From assembly GCF_025231485.1 (NCBI RefSeq), contig NZ_CP104003.1, positions 124,001 to 188,000 on the forward strand: a stretch of 64,000 bases of DNA. Direction: 5' to 3'. This DNA is from Salinirubellus salinus (GTDB lineage Archaea > Halobacteriota > Halobacteria > Halobacteriales > Haloarculaceae). How positions within the stretch are numbered: the stretch's first letter is position 1; each line of letters opens with the position of its first letter. Shown in pieces: positions 34,469 through 42,827 of this stretch. A program made the translations under genes and the position numbers. The notes under the pieces were generated by a model. The model made no database searches. It was not told where the DNA came from and saw nothing but the letters and a program-made list of their open reading frames with translations.

Positions 34469-35515
34469 TCAGTCGCCCCGGACGAGCTCCTCGTAGCGCG
34501 CGCCCGTCTGCTTGAGCGTCTCCGTTGAGTAGAGTCGCTCGTGCTCGAACGGGAGGTGCTCGCTCGCGAGTTCGTCCACCTTCGCGTCGACGGCGTCGGC
34601 CTCGCGGCCGTGGACCATCGTGAAGAGGTTGTAGTGCCAGTCCTGCTCGGGCCGGCGTGGTCGGTGGTAACAGAGCGTGACGTACGGGAGCGTCCCGACG
34701 GCCTCGCCCCGCGCGTCGAGTTCCTCGTCGGGGACGTCCCAGACGACCATGCAGTTGGCGTCGAACCCCGTGACGACGTGGTTGACGACACAGCCGATGC
34801 GCTTGATACAGCCGCCCGCGAGGAGGCGCTCGACCGCCTCGAGTACCTCGGCCAGGTCGGCATCGATGGCGTCGGCCACGTCCCGGTACGGTGTCGCGGT
34901 GAGTGGGAACCCACCCTGGATCTCGACGAGGAGTCGCTTCTCCATCTCGGAGAGGTCCGCGGTCGCCGACTCCGAGATGCGCGTGGCGTTCACCTCGGTC
35001 GACTCCAGCGACTCGCGGGCGAACCGGTCCTCGTTCATCACGGGGAACTCGAGGTCGATGTAGTAGTCCGTCAGCATCGGGAGGTTCAGCACCTCCAGCC
35101 CCGTGCGCTCCTCGATCTCCGCGAGGATGCGGTCGCGCGTCTCGCGGGAGGCCGCGGTGACGACGAACCACATGTTCCACTCGTGGCTCCGGCGGTAGTT
35201 GTGGTTCACCTGCTCGTAGCCGTTCACCACCTCGGCCACCTCGTCGAAGCGGTCCTCGGGCGCCGAGACGGCCGCGAGCGTCGAGGAGCCGATGACCGGC
35301 GGGTTGAGCACCGCGCCGAACCGTCGGAAGACACCCCGTTCACGCAGCCGCCGCACGCGGTCGAGCGCCTCGTCCTCGGTCACACCTAGCGCCTCCCCTA
35401 CCGCGCGGAACGGCCGCTCTTCGACGGGGAAGCCGCTCTGGAACTCGTCGACGAGGGTGGCGTCCACGTCGTCGAGGCCGGCCCGCCAGTCGCCGTCCTC
35501 GGCCTGCGAACTCAT
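34469..35515 (-). CDS. siroheme decarboxylase, AhbA-AhbB-type fusion (Lrp/AsnC fold)
   Basis: 348 residues made of two similar Lrp/AsnC-like halves. In the N half (about 15-165), the winged helix FQSGFPVEERPFRAVGEALG is followed by NYRRSHEWNMWFVVTA. In the C half (about 190-340), EIQGGFPLTATPYRDVADAI is followed by CYHRPRRPEQDWHYNLFTMV. The conserved His/Arg of the NYRRxHEWNMWF and HRPR motifs belong to siroheme decarboxylase (AhbA/AhbB, NirDLGH), which turns siroheme into didecarboxysiroheme on the way to heme b or d1. Both subunits lie in one chain here. The N-terminal HTH is probably vestigial. Confidence 0.88.
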   Translation of the reverse strand: MSSQAEDGDWRAGLDDVDATLVDEFQSGFPVEERPFRAVGEALGVTEDEALDRVRRLRERGVFRRFGAVLNPPVIGSSTLAAVSAPEDRFDEVAEVVNGYEQVNHNYRRSHEWNMWFVVTAASRETRDRILAEIEERTGLEVLNLPMLTDYYIDLEFPVMNEDRFARESLESTEVNATRISESATADLSEMEKRLLVEIQGGFPLTATPYRDVADAIDADLAEVLEAVERLLAGGCIKRIGCVVNHVVTGFDANCMVVWDVPDEELDARGEAVGTLPYVTLCYHRPRRPEQDWHYNLFTMVHGREADAVDAKVDELASEHLPFEHERLYSTETLKQTGARYEELVRGD

Positions 35516-35573
35516 TGCCCTGACGACGGCCCGACGGGGCCTATCGCTTTCGTTCCCGGCTCGGTCGCCCGGT

Positions 35574-36053
35574 TCAGGCCGCCGCCTCGACCGCCTCGAG
35601 CAACGCCTCGTAGTCCGGTTCGTTCGTCGGGTCCTCCGTCGTCCAGACGTACGTCACGACGCCGTCCTCGTCGAGGACGAACACGGCGCGGTTGGCGACA
35701 CCGTGCAGGCCGAGGTCGTCGATGTCGATCTCGAGGTCGTAGGCGTCGATGGCCTCGCGGCTCATGTCGCTCACGAGGTCGAACTCGATGCCGTGTTCCT
35801 CGCGGAAGGCGTTGAGCGAGAACGCACTGTCGGCGCTCACGCCGAGGAGCGTCGCGCCCGCGGCCTCGAACGCGTCGAGGTGCCCCTGTAGCGCGACCAT
35901 CTCGTTCGAGCACGGCGGGGTGAACGCGCCGGGGAAGAAGGCGAGCACGACCGGGCCGTCACCGAGGTACGCCTCGAGGTCGAACGGCTCCAGGTCCCCG
36001 TTGGCGAGCGTCGCGGTGAACGTCGGTGCGGTGTCAGATTCGGAAACCATCAC
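35574..36053 (-). CDS. peroxiredoxin (AhpC/TSA type)
   Basis: 159 residues; either of two consecutive ATG codons may start it. FFPGAFTPPCSNEMVALQGH contains the peroxidatic Cys48 in the PxxxTxxC motif. No obvious resolving cysteine is seen, so it may be 1-Cys type. GVSADSAFSLNAFREEHGIE and RAVFVLDEDGVVTYVW complete the thioredoxin fold. It reduces peroxides with electrons from a thioredoxin-like protein. Downstream of the siroheme decarboxylase in map order but on the same strand and upstream of it in transcription (58 nt gap), so both could be cotranscribed. Confidence 0.9.
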   Translation of the reverse strand: MMVSESDTAPTFTATLANGDLEPFDLEAYLGDGPVVLAFFPGAFTPPCSNEMVALQGHLDAFEAAGATLLGVSADSAFSLNAFREEHGIEFDLVSDMSREAIDAYDLEIDIDDLGLHGVANRAVFVLDEDGVVTYVWTTEDPTNEPDYEALLEAVEAAA

Positions 36054-36260
36054 TCACCTGTAGGGTCGGCCGACGGAAAACATCGTGGTCGGAGCGTCGA
36101 GGTCGTCGGTCGCCGCGACCGGGCTCGCAGTCGTCGTGCGACGGCGTGTGACCACCGCCGCCGAAATAAAGGAACGCCGTATTGCCGGCTCACAGGCCTC
36201 ACGTCGCGGAGTTCGCCGCAACGCCGTACGTTCATACCAGTCGGCTCCATACCCCTGCCC

Positions 36261-37220
36261 ATGTCCGAACTCACCTTACGCGATATGTCCGGAGAGACGG
36301 CCCTCGTCACGGGCGCGACGAGCGGCATCGGCCGACACGCGGCCGTCCTGCTCGGCCGGGCCGGTGCCCGGGTCCTCGTCCACGGCCGGAACGAGGAGGC
36401 CGGCGCCAAGACCGTCCAGATGGTCGAGGACGCCGGCGGCGAGGCGTCCTTCCACGGGGCGGACTTCGCGGACCTCGACGAGGTACGGGCGCTGGCCGAC
36501 GAGGTCCGCGAGGAGACGGACGAACTCGCCGTCCTCGCCAACAACGCCGGACTCACCGTGACGGACTATCAGGAGTCGAAACAGGGCTACGAACTCCACC
36601 TCGCCGTCAACCACCTCGCGACCTACCTCCTGACCCACGACCTCGTCGACCACCTCGCCGACGAGGCCCGCGTCGTCACCACCTCCTCGCTGGCCCACCG
36701 CAACGGCGGCATCGACTTCGACACCCTCGCCGAGGAGGGGTCGACCGGCGACATGAGCATCTCCGGGCGCTCCGACATGGCGCTCGTCTCGAAACTGACG
36801 CGGGCGACGGGACTCGCCCGCGTCTCCGGACTCTCCGGGTTCTCCGCCTACTCCGACTCCAAGCTCGCGAACGTGCTGTTCACCCGCGAACTGGCCGCCC
36901 GACTGCCGGCGGGCCAGACGGCCAACTGCTTCCACCCCGGCGTCATCCCCGGCAGCGGCTTCGCCCGCGGGATACCGTTCCCACTGTCGATGGGGTGGGA
37001 GGCCGTCGAACTCGTCCCCGGCGTCACCGACAGCGTCGAGGACGGCGGTCGGGCGCTCGCCTACCTCGCCGCCTCGCCCGCGCTGGAGGGGGTCACCGGT
37101 CAGTACTTCGACCAGCAGCGCCAGCGTCGCCCCTCTCGGTCCGCGCGCGACGACGAGACGGCCGACCGGCTCTGGGACCTGAGTGCCGACCTCGTGGGCG
37201 TGGACCCGGACTGGCCGTAG
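36261..37220 (+). CDS. short-chain dehydrogenase/reductase
   Basis: 319 residues. TALVTGATSGIGRHAAVLLG has the Rossmann TGxxxGIG. LANNAGLTVTDYQESKQGYE has NNAG, VVTTSSLAHRNGGIDFD supplies the catalytic Ser, and FSAYSDSKLANVLFTRELAA the YxxxK pair. Length and the C-terminal GGRALAYLAASPALEGVTGQ resemble retinol dehydrogenase/WW-oxidoreductase-like SDRs. NADP preference is suggested by HGRNEE after the second strand. Substrate unknown. Separate from the trpD-like gene by 93 nt. Confidence 0.9.
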   Translation: MSELTLRDMSGETALVTGATSGIGRHAAVLLGRAGARVLVHGRNEEAGAKTVQMVEDAGGEASFHGADFADLDEVRALADEVREETDELAVLANNAGLTVTDYQESKQGYELHLAVNHLATYLLTHDLVDHLADEARVVTTSSLAHRNGGIDFDTLAEEGSTGDMSISGRSDMALVSKLTRATGLARVSGLSGFSAYSDSKLANVLFTRELAARLPAGQTANCFHPGVIPGSGFARGIPFPLSMGWEAVELVPGVTDSVEDGGRALAYLAASPALEGVTGQYFDQQRQRRPSRSARDDETADRLWDLSADLVGVDPDWP

Positions 37221-37313
37221 CGCGACGGACCGGAGGAGGACGACGGGCGGACGACACCGGCCCGTGTCGCCCGGATGGGACGCTTTTTGTCGCTCGCGCT
37301 CCGACAACCGAGC

Positions 37314-38381
37314 ATGGCCGAGACCACGACGAAGTACGGCGAGTGGCCGCTGAAACGCCTGATGACGGAGGTCGTCGGTTCCGGACACAAGTCCGCCGAC
37401 GACATGACCCGCGAGCAGGCTCGCGAGGCGATGCAGCGCATCCTCGCGGACGAACCCGACCACACCACGCTCGGGGCGTTCTGGCTCGCCAACCGCTGGA
37501 AGCGCAACACGCCCGAGGAGCTCGGCGCGTACCTCGACGTCATCGTCGAGGAGTCGCTGGAGCCGTACGCCCCCGAGGCCGACCCGGTCGACTGCGGGGC
37601 CAACTACGACGGCAAGGGTCGGACCGCCATCCTCGGCGTCGCTGCGGGTGCCGTCGCCGCCGCCGCCGGCACCCCCGTCGTCACCCACTCGGGCGACCGG
37701 GTCCCGACCCAGAAACAGGACGCCTACAAGCACGTGCTGGACGAACTCGGCGTCCGCACGGAGCTCCAGCCCGAGGAGTCCGCGGAGATGGTCGACGAGA
37801 CGGGCTTCGGCTTCTACTACCAGCCGAACTTCAACCCCGGCCTGCACGCCATCGAGGACCGGCGCGACCAGATGGGGGTCCGCACGTTCGTCAACACCAT
37901 CGAGACCATCTGCAACCCGGCGAACGCGGACTACCACCTCGGCTCGTTCTACCACCTCCCCTACGCCAAGCGCATCGTCGACACGTTCCAGGAGAGCGAA
38001 CACGTCTCGCCGCGCCGCGTCGTGATGTTCCAGGGGCTGGAGGGGTACGACGACATCCGACCGGGGAACACGAAGGTCGGCGAGTGGTCCGCCGGCTCCG
38101 AGTTCACCGACTTCGACATCAAGACTCCCGAGTACGGCATGGACTGGGAGGAGGCCGACCTCTCGGTCGAGAACGTGGCCGAGGAGTCCGCCACCATCAC
38201 CGAGGCGGTGCTGGCCGGCGAACGCGACGGCCCCTTCGCCGACGCCGTCGCGCTGAACGCCGCCGTCCGCATCTACGCCCGCGAGGACTGTGCGGACCTC
38301 GACGCCGGGCTGGAGATGGCCCGCGACGCCATCGCCGACGGCTCCGCCCACGAGGTCCTCGAGGACCTCCGGGCGTTCTGA
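37314..38381 (+). CDS. anthranilate phosphoribosyltransferase-like protein without the PRPP motif
   Basis: 355 residues from ATG 37314. The N-terminal helical domain (WPLKRLMTEVVGSGHKSADD, then ARAEQ-type helices) and phosphorylase-like fold of the TrpD/NP-III family are visible: QPEESAEMVDETGFGFYYQP and NFNPGLHAIEDRRDQMGVRT, then KVGEWSAGSEFTDFDIK. At the position of the Gly-rich GTGGD PRPP loop it reads CGANYDGKGRT, and the KHGN loop reads THSGDRVPTQKQ. It therefore probably does something other than canonical tryptophan synthesis. Overlaps the next gene (TGATG). Confidence 0.75.
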   Translation: MAETTTKYGEWPLKRLMTEVVGSGHKSADDMTREQAREAMQRILADEPDHTTLGAFWLANRWKRNTPEELGAYLDVIVEESLEPYAPEADPVDCGANYDGKGRTAILGVAAGAVAAAAGTPVVTHSGDRVPTQKQDAYKHVLDELGVRTELQPEESAEMVDETGFGFYYQPNFNPGLHAIEDRRDQMGVRTFVNTIETICNPANADYHLGSFYHLPYAKRIVDTFQESEHVSPRRVVMFQGLEGYDDIRPGNTKVGEWSAGSEFTDFDIKTPEYGMDWEEADLSVENVAEESATITEAVLAGERDGPFADAVALNAAVRIYAREDCADLDAGLEMARDAIADGSAHEVLEDLRAF

Positions 38382-39124
38382 TGGCCGAGGACGAGGGGAC
38401 CGACGGGCCGTTCGAGGCGACACTCCCGGGGGACGAGGCGCGCCGGGCGGCGTTCCGCGAGGCCGTCGCGGCCGGTGACGTGCCGTGGGACGGCCCACGC
38501 GTGGCGGGGAACCTCTCGACCGGGTTCCAGGCGCTCGACGAGGGCTGGGGCGGCTTCTCGCCGGGGGCGCTCGTGGCGCTCGTGGCCCCGCCGGACGCGC
38601 CGAGCGAGGAACTGCTGTACCCGCCGGCGACGTTCGCGCCGGCCCGGTACCTCTCGCTGTTGCGGAACGCGCCCGAGGTGGCGCGACACGCCGCCGCGAC
38701 GGGCTACGAGGCCTTCGACGTGACCGAGACGGACACCACCCGCCTGCTGGACGACCCGGCCGGGGCGCTCTCGGGGCTGGACCCGGAGTCCGTCGTCGTC
38801 GTGGACCCGGCGACCGAACTCGAACGCGAGGGTCGCGAGCGCTACCTCACGTTCGTCTCGACGCTGAAACGGGCGGTCGAGACGACCGACAGCGTCGCCG
38901 TCCTCCACTGCCCGCGGATGAACCCACGAGCGCTCCAGCGTGACCTCACCCTCGCGCGGGCCGACGTGGTGCTCGAACTGGAGCGCTACCGGGCCGACGA
39001 GCCACGCCACGGCGTCCAGTGGTTCTGCTACTGCCACAAGAACCGCCTCGGGCGCGTCCCCGACACCCCCGTCCGGTTCGCGTTCGACGACGGGCCGCGG
39101 ACCGTCCAGCCGCGGGACGCCTGA
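38381..39124 (+). CDS. RAD55/KaiC-like protein lacking the P-loop
   Basis: 247 residues; its ATG overlaps the stop of the TrpD-like gene (TGATG at 38379-38383). The RecA-fold entry LSTGFQALDEGWGGFSPGAL matches RAD55 ATPases, but the Walker A site is replaced by VAPPDAPSEELLYP (no GKT/S). ESVVVVDPATELEREGRERY matches the Walker B region, and DLTLARADVVLELERYRADE with WFCYCHKNRLGRVPDTPVRF is the usual C-terminal part. Likely a non-hydrolysing paralogue working with its overlapping partner. Function unknown. Confidence 0.7.
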   Translation: MAEDEGTDGPFEATLPGDEARRAAFREAVAAGDVPWDGPRVAGNLSTGFQALDEGWGGFSPGALVALVAPPDAPSEELLYPPATFAPARYLSLLRNAPEVARHAAATGYEAFDVTETDTTRLLDDPAGALSGLDPESVVVVDPATELEREGRERYLTFVSTLKRAVETTDSVAVLHCPRMNPRALQRDLTLARADVVLELERYRADEPRHGVQWFCYCHKNRLGRVPDTPVRFAFDDGPRTVQPRDA

Positions 39125-39181
39125 GCGGCCTCCGGGGCTCCCACCGGCACCCTTTTCGGACCCGCACGCCACCTGCCGGGT

Positions 39182-39748
39182 ATGAGCAACGAGGTCAGCA
39201 ACCCCGACAACCCGACCGCGACGTTCCACACCACCCACGGCGAGTTCACGGTCGAACTGTTCGCGGACAAGGCGCCCAAGACGGTCGAGAACTTCCTCGG
39301 ACTCGCCCGGGAGGACCCCGCCGCGGACGCGACGCCCGCGCCCGACACGAACACCTGGAAGGACCCCGAGAGCGGCGAGGTGCGAGGGGACTCGCTCTAC
39401 GCCGGCGCCGTCTTCCACCGCGTCATCGGCGGCTTCATGATCCAGGGCGGGGACCCGACCGGCACCGGCCGTGGCGGTCCAGGCTACCAGTTCGAGGACG
39501 AGTTCCACGACGACCTGACCCACTCCGGGCCGGGCATCCTCTCGATGGCGAACTCCGGACCGAACACGAACGGCTCGCAGTTCTTCGTCACGCTCGACGC
39601 CCAGCCCCACCTCGACGGCCGACACGCCGTCTTCGGGCAGGTGGTCGAGGGGATGGACGTGGTCGAGGAGATCGGCTCGGTGCCGACCGACCGCAACGAC
39701 CAGCCGCGCGAGGAAGTGAAGATCGAGCGCGTCGACATCGACGAGTAA
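39182..39748 (+). CDS. cyclophilin-type peptidyl-prolyl cis-trans isomerase
   Basis: 188 residues. [60 protein letters not shown] and [19 protein letters not shown] are the cyclophilin catalytic and CsA-binding motifs. No signal peptide; cytosolic. It speeds prolyl bond isomerisation during folding. An insertion around [20 protein letters not shown] is common to haloarchaeal members. Its end is duplicated in part just after the stop: the IERVDIDE-coding stretch recurs as a 20-odd-bp near-repeat (39728-39772). Confidence 0.95.
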   Translation: MSNEVSNPDNPTATFHTTHGEFTVELFADKAPKTVENFLGLAREDPAADATPAPDTNTWKDPESGEVRGDSLYAGAVFHRVIGGFMIQGGDPTGTGRGGPGYQFEDEFHDDLTHSGPGILSMANSGPNTNGSQFFVTLDAQPHLDGRHAVFGQVVEGMDVVEEIGSVPTDRNDQPREEVKIERVDIDE

Positions 39749-39783
39749 TCGAGCGAACCGACACCGACGAGTAACGACCCGAC

Positions 39784-40548
39784 TCACTCCTTCTCTGCGC
39801 ACACCACGAGGAAGCGCGGCGTCCGCTCGGCGAAGTACCGCAGGTGCTCGGCGTCGGACTCGGGTTCCGGTTCCCGGAGGTCGGTGACCGCGAACCCGGC
39901 CGCGAACAGGGGGCGCGTCACCTCGGCGAGCGGCCGACGGTAGACCGGCATCCGGGTCTCGCCCTCGCCCTCGACGTGGGGCCACACCTTCTCGAACCGC
40001 TCGACAGCGTAGTAGTCCGCGGACTGTGCGGTGGCGTTGCCCACCGCCTCGGGTTCCTCCTCGACGACGAAGTAGGTCGTGAACGGGTGGTCGACGCTGA
40101 CGACCAGCGTGCCGCCGGGCCGGCAGACGCGGGCGAACTCGGCGAACGGGGCGTCCCAGTCCTCGACGTGGTCCAGCGTGAGTTGCGAGCAGACGAGGTC
40201 GAACGTCGCGTCCGGGAAGGGAAGCGGCGCCCGGAGGTCGCCGTGGACGAACGCCGGGCCGTCGGTCCGCTCGTGCGCCTCGCGGAGCATCCCGGCGCTG
40301 GCGTCGAGGCCGACCACGTCGGCGCCGCGTTCGGCCAGCCACGCGGCGTAGTGACCCGTGCCGGTACCGGCGTCGAGCACCCGCCGGCCGTCGACGTCCG
40401 GGAGCACCTCGCGGACGGCCGGCCACTCGTAGGCGGCGCGGGCGTCGGCGCTCGGGTTCCCGGCGGCGTAGGCGCTGGCCGTCTCGTCGTACACCTCGTG
40501 GGCCTCGTGCGAGCCGTCCGTGGCCTCGGCTGGCGGGTCGTCGGGCAT
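39784..40548 (-). CDS. class I SAM-dependent methyltransferase
   Basis: 254 residues from ATG 40548. Motif I VLDAGTGTGHYAAWLAERGA with acidic VVGLDAS, then LPFPDATFDLVCSQLTLDHV (motif II/III) and FARVCRPGGTLVVSVDHPFT are typical of the UbiE/Methyltransf_11 group. FFAERTPRFLVVCAEKE closes the fold. The acceptor cannot be named. It converges on the cyclophilin gene. Confidence 0.88.
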   Translation of the reverse strand: MPDDPPAEATDGSHEAHEVYDETASAYAAGNPSADARAAYEWPAVREVLPDVDGRRVLDAGTGTGHYAAWLAERGADVVGLDASAGMLREAHERTDGPAFVHGDLRAPLPFPDATFDLVCSQLTLDHVEDWDAPFAEFARVCRPGGTLVVSVDHPFTTYFVVEEEPEAVGNATAQSADYYAVERFEKVWPHVEGEGETRMPVYRRPLAEVTRPLFAAGFAVTDLREPEPESDAEHLRYFAERTPRFLVVCAEKE

Positions 40549-40593
40549 CGCTCCTCGGTCGACGCCGCGGGTGAAAAGTCCGGGGTGCGCGTG

Positions 40594-41853
40594 TTACTCC
40601 GCCTGCGCCTCGGGGCTGTCGGCGACGAGGTCGTCGACCGGGATTCGCTCCTCCAGCAGTTTCTCCTCGCGGCCGGTCAGGTCGACCTGTTCGCGGGCGA
40701 GCCGCTTGAGCGCGGACTGCGGCGAGAGGTCGCCGATGAGGACGCCGCCGATGACCCTGCCGTCCTTCAGGGCGACGCGGCGCCACTCGTCCTCGCTGTA
40801 CTTCTTCTCGACCGAGTCGTCGCCGAGGGTGGGGTGGCCGAACGAGAGGAACGGGAAGTCGAAGTGGGTGATGGAGTACGAGGAGACCCACTCGAACGTC
40901 TCCTCGGGCTCGTCCCACTCCCCGACCATGTTCGCGCCGGCGATGGAGCCCTGTTCCTTCGCGCTGCCCCACGCGCCGTTCTGTGCGCGCTCGCCGAGCA
41001 GGACGTCGTGGAACTCCGTGATGTCGCCGGCGGCGTAGACGTCCTCGACGTTGGTCCGCATGTGCTCGTCCGTGAGCACGCCGTCGTCCGTCTCGACGCC
41101 GGAGCCACGGAGCCACTCGGTGTTGAAGTTCAGGCCGATGGCGACGCCGGCGAACTCGGCCTCGTAGCGCTCGCCGTTCGGGTCCACGGCGGCGACGACG
41201 TGACCGTCGTCGTCCGTCTCGAAGTGGTCGACGCCGGAGCCGAAGACGGGCGTGACGTTCCGCTCGCGCAGGGCGTCGTGGATGATCTCGGCACCCTCCT
41301 CGCTGAGGGCGTAGCGCCACCACGCCTGCCCGCGCATCAGGTAGTGTGCGTCCAGTTCCTGCGCGGCGGAGATAGCCGCGAGGTCGATGCCCAGCAGGCC
41401 CGCGCCGACGACGACGCCGGTGTCGGCGTTCTCGGCGTTCTCCTTGATGGCGCGGGCGTCCTGGAACGTCCAGAAGTGGTGGACGCCGTCGGCGTCGCTG
41501 TTCTCGACCGGCAGCTGCGTGGGGGTCCCGCCCGTGGCGACGAGCAGTTTGTCGTAGTCGTAGGTGTCGCCGCCGTGGGTGTGGACCGTCTTGGCCTCCG
41601 TGTCCACGCGGACGACGTGCGTGTTCAGCTCGAGGTCGATGTCACGCTCCTCGTACCAGTCCGGGGAGTGGATGGAGATGGGCGCCTCGGGGAGTTTCCC
41701 CTTGGCGAACTCCTTGATGAGGATGCGGTTGTAGAGGGCCTCGCCCTCCTCTGTGAGTACAGTCACCGACGCATCGGTGTCGGCCTCGCGGATGGTCTCG
41801 GCGGCAGAAGAACCCGCGATGCCGTCGCCGATGATCACGTGCGACGTCGCCAT
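40594..41853 (-). CDS. FAD/NAD(P)-dependent oxidoreductase (nitrite reductase/rubredoxin reductase-like)
   Basis: 419 residues. HVIIGDGIAGSSAAETIREA binds FAD; TGVVVGAGLLGIDLAAISAA binds NAD(P)H; VYAAGDITEFHD is the second FAD motif. ALYNRILIKEFAKGKLPEAP resembles NirB/rubredoxin reductase type pyridine nucleotide-disulfide oxidoreductases without redox-active CxxC. The C-terminal 100 residues, with SALKRLAREQVDLTGREEKL, form a small accessory domain. Electron partner unknown. Divergent from the DUF6149-like gene. Confidence 0.88.
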   Translation of the reverse strand: MATSHVIIGDGIAGSSAAETIREADTDASVTVLTEEGEALYNRILIKEFAKGKLPEAPISIHSPDWYEERDIDLELNTHVVRVDTEAKTVHTHGGDTYDYDKLLVATGGTPTQLPVENSDADGVHHFWTFQDARAIKENAENADTGVVVGAGLLGIDLAAISAAQELDAHYLMRGQAWWRYALSEEGAEIIHDALRERNVTPVFGSGVDHFETDDDGHVVAAVDPNGERYEAEFAGVAIGLNFNTEWLRGSGVETDDGVLTDEHMRTNVEDVYAAGDITEFHDVLLGERAQNGAWGSAKEQGSIAGANMVGEWDEPEETFEWVSSYSITHFDFPFLSFGHPTLGDDSVEKKYSEDEWRRVALKDGRVIGGVLIGDLSPQSALKRLAREQVDLTGREEKLLEERIPVDDLVADSPEAQAE

Positions 41854-42006
41854 ATCCGCGCTAACGCACCCTGCCTATTGGGCGTTGCCATCTCCTCGGC
41901 ACGCGGATTCGGGCGCAGGTCCGTGGGTCGGTCGGCGGCCGATTCGGTCCCTGCCGAAACGACCGGATACCGGACGTTCAAGGGACTCGAACCCGAACAG
42001 CAGGGT

Positions 42007-42606
42007 ATGAAGATACGCCAGAACCTCCGGCACTGGGCCGCGAAGAAGGCCCTCACGACACCCGTCGTCGGCCCGCGGGTCAACGACAAGCTCGTGGACA
42101 TGCACACGGGCATCTTCCTCGGGAAGACCGACGAGTCCAACCACGACGAGCGCCGTGCGCACCTCGACGACTTCTTCGACGCGACGATGGACACGTACGT
42201 CGCGGCGCTGGAGAGTGGGTACCCGGAGGCCGAGGCCCGCGAGATAACGCACGTCCAGGCCAACTTCGACTTCTTCAACCACGGGTGGACGGAGATGATG
42301 GAGATCCCCGGTGACGAACTGGAGGACCACTACCGCCGCTACGAGGCGTTCTTCGCAGACCACGGCATCACCATCGACGACCCGCTCGGCGAGTTCCGCC
42401 CGCTCGGCGGCATCGCCGAGGCCCCGAAGACCCCGGAGAGACTTGAGGAACCGGAGTACGAGAACGCCCTCGCCGGCTTCGCCGACGACGTATACGTCGA
42501 GACGCCGGAGGGCACCTTCGAGGGCCACGGCACCGAGGAACCCGAGGACGTCGACGTGTCGCAGGCCCCCGGTGCCGACGCCGACGAGGAGGCCAGGGCG
42601 GACTGA
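42007..42606 (+). CDS. haloarchaeal DUF6149-like protein
   Basis: 199 residues from ATG 42007. A basic/aromatic N-terminus (KIRQNLRHWAAKKALTTPVV) leads to DMHTGIFLGKTDESNHDERR and YVAALESGYPEAEAREITHV, a helical region. An acidic tail rich in Glu/Asp/Pro ends it. I associate this start with the haloarchaea-specific family DUF6149; no function is known. The 220 bp downstream to the next gene hold three CTCGGTCAC-like short repeats but no gene. Confidence 0.7.
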   Translation: MKIRQNLRHWAAKKALTTPVVGPRVNDKLVDMHTGIFLGKTDESNHDERRAHLDDFFDATMDTYVAALESGYPEAEAREITHVQANFDFFNHGWTEMMEIPGDELEDHYRRYEAFFADHGITIDDPLGEFRPLGGIAEAPKTPERLEEPEYENALAGFADDVYVETPEGTFEGHGTEEPEDVDVSQAPGADADEEARAD

Positions 42607-42816
42607 CCGGGTCGCGGGTCGGGTGACCCGCCCCGGCCACTCACGGTCCCAGTCGCACCCGGTCCGGTCACGGCATATCTCGTCTCGGTCACAGCACGTC
42701 CCCTCTCGGTCACCGGCTACCGCCCGTCAGTGCGGCGACTCGTCCTCTGCCACCCGTCTCCGTTCGACAGCTGTGCGGAACGTGTATATCCCAGTAGGTC
42801 GAACGTGAAGGGACTC

Positions 42817-42823
42817 GGGAGGA
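42817..42823 (+). promoter_or_regulatory. Shine-Dalgarno sequence before the membrane protein gene
   Basis: GGGAGGA lies 4 nt before the ATG at 42828, one of the few strong SD sites in the window. It fixes that start and implies a leadered mRNA; an AT-rich GTATATCCC box sits at 42783-42791. Confidence 0.65.
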
Positions 42824-42827
42824 AACG

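Noticed and set aside
36182-39124. A 980-codon open frame on the plus strand
   Set aside because: Its first two thirds are Arg/Pro/Gly-rich and read against the true frames of the SDR and TrpD-like genes; only its last 247 codons (from 38381) are a real gene.
38273-41323. A 1016-codon open frame on the minus strand
   Set aside because: Arg-rich composition typical of shadow frames in GC-rich DNA; it crosses the cyclophilin and methyltransferase genes, whose own frames show family motifs.
42610-42720. CTCGGTCAC-like short repeats as a possible CRISPR or origin
   Set aside because: Only three short copies with irregular spacing; no AT-rich unwinding region or ORB-type element and no Cdc6/Orc1 gene nearby.
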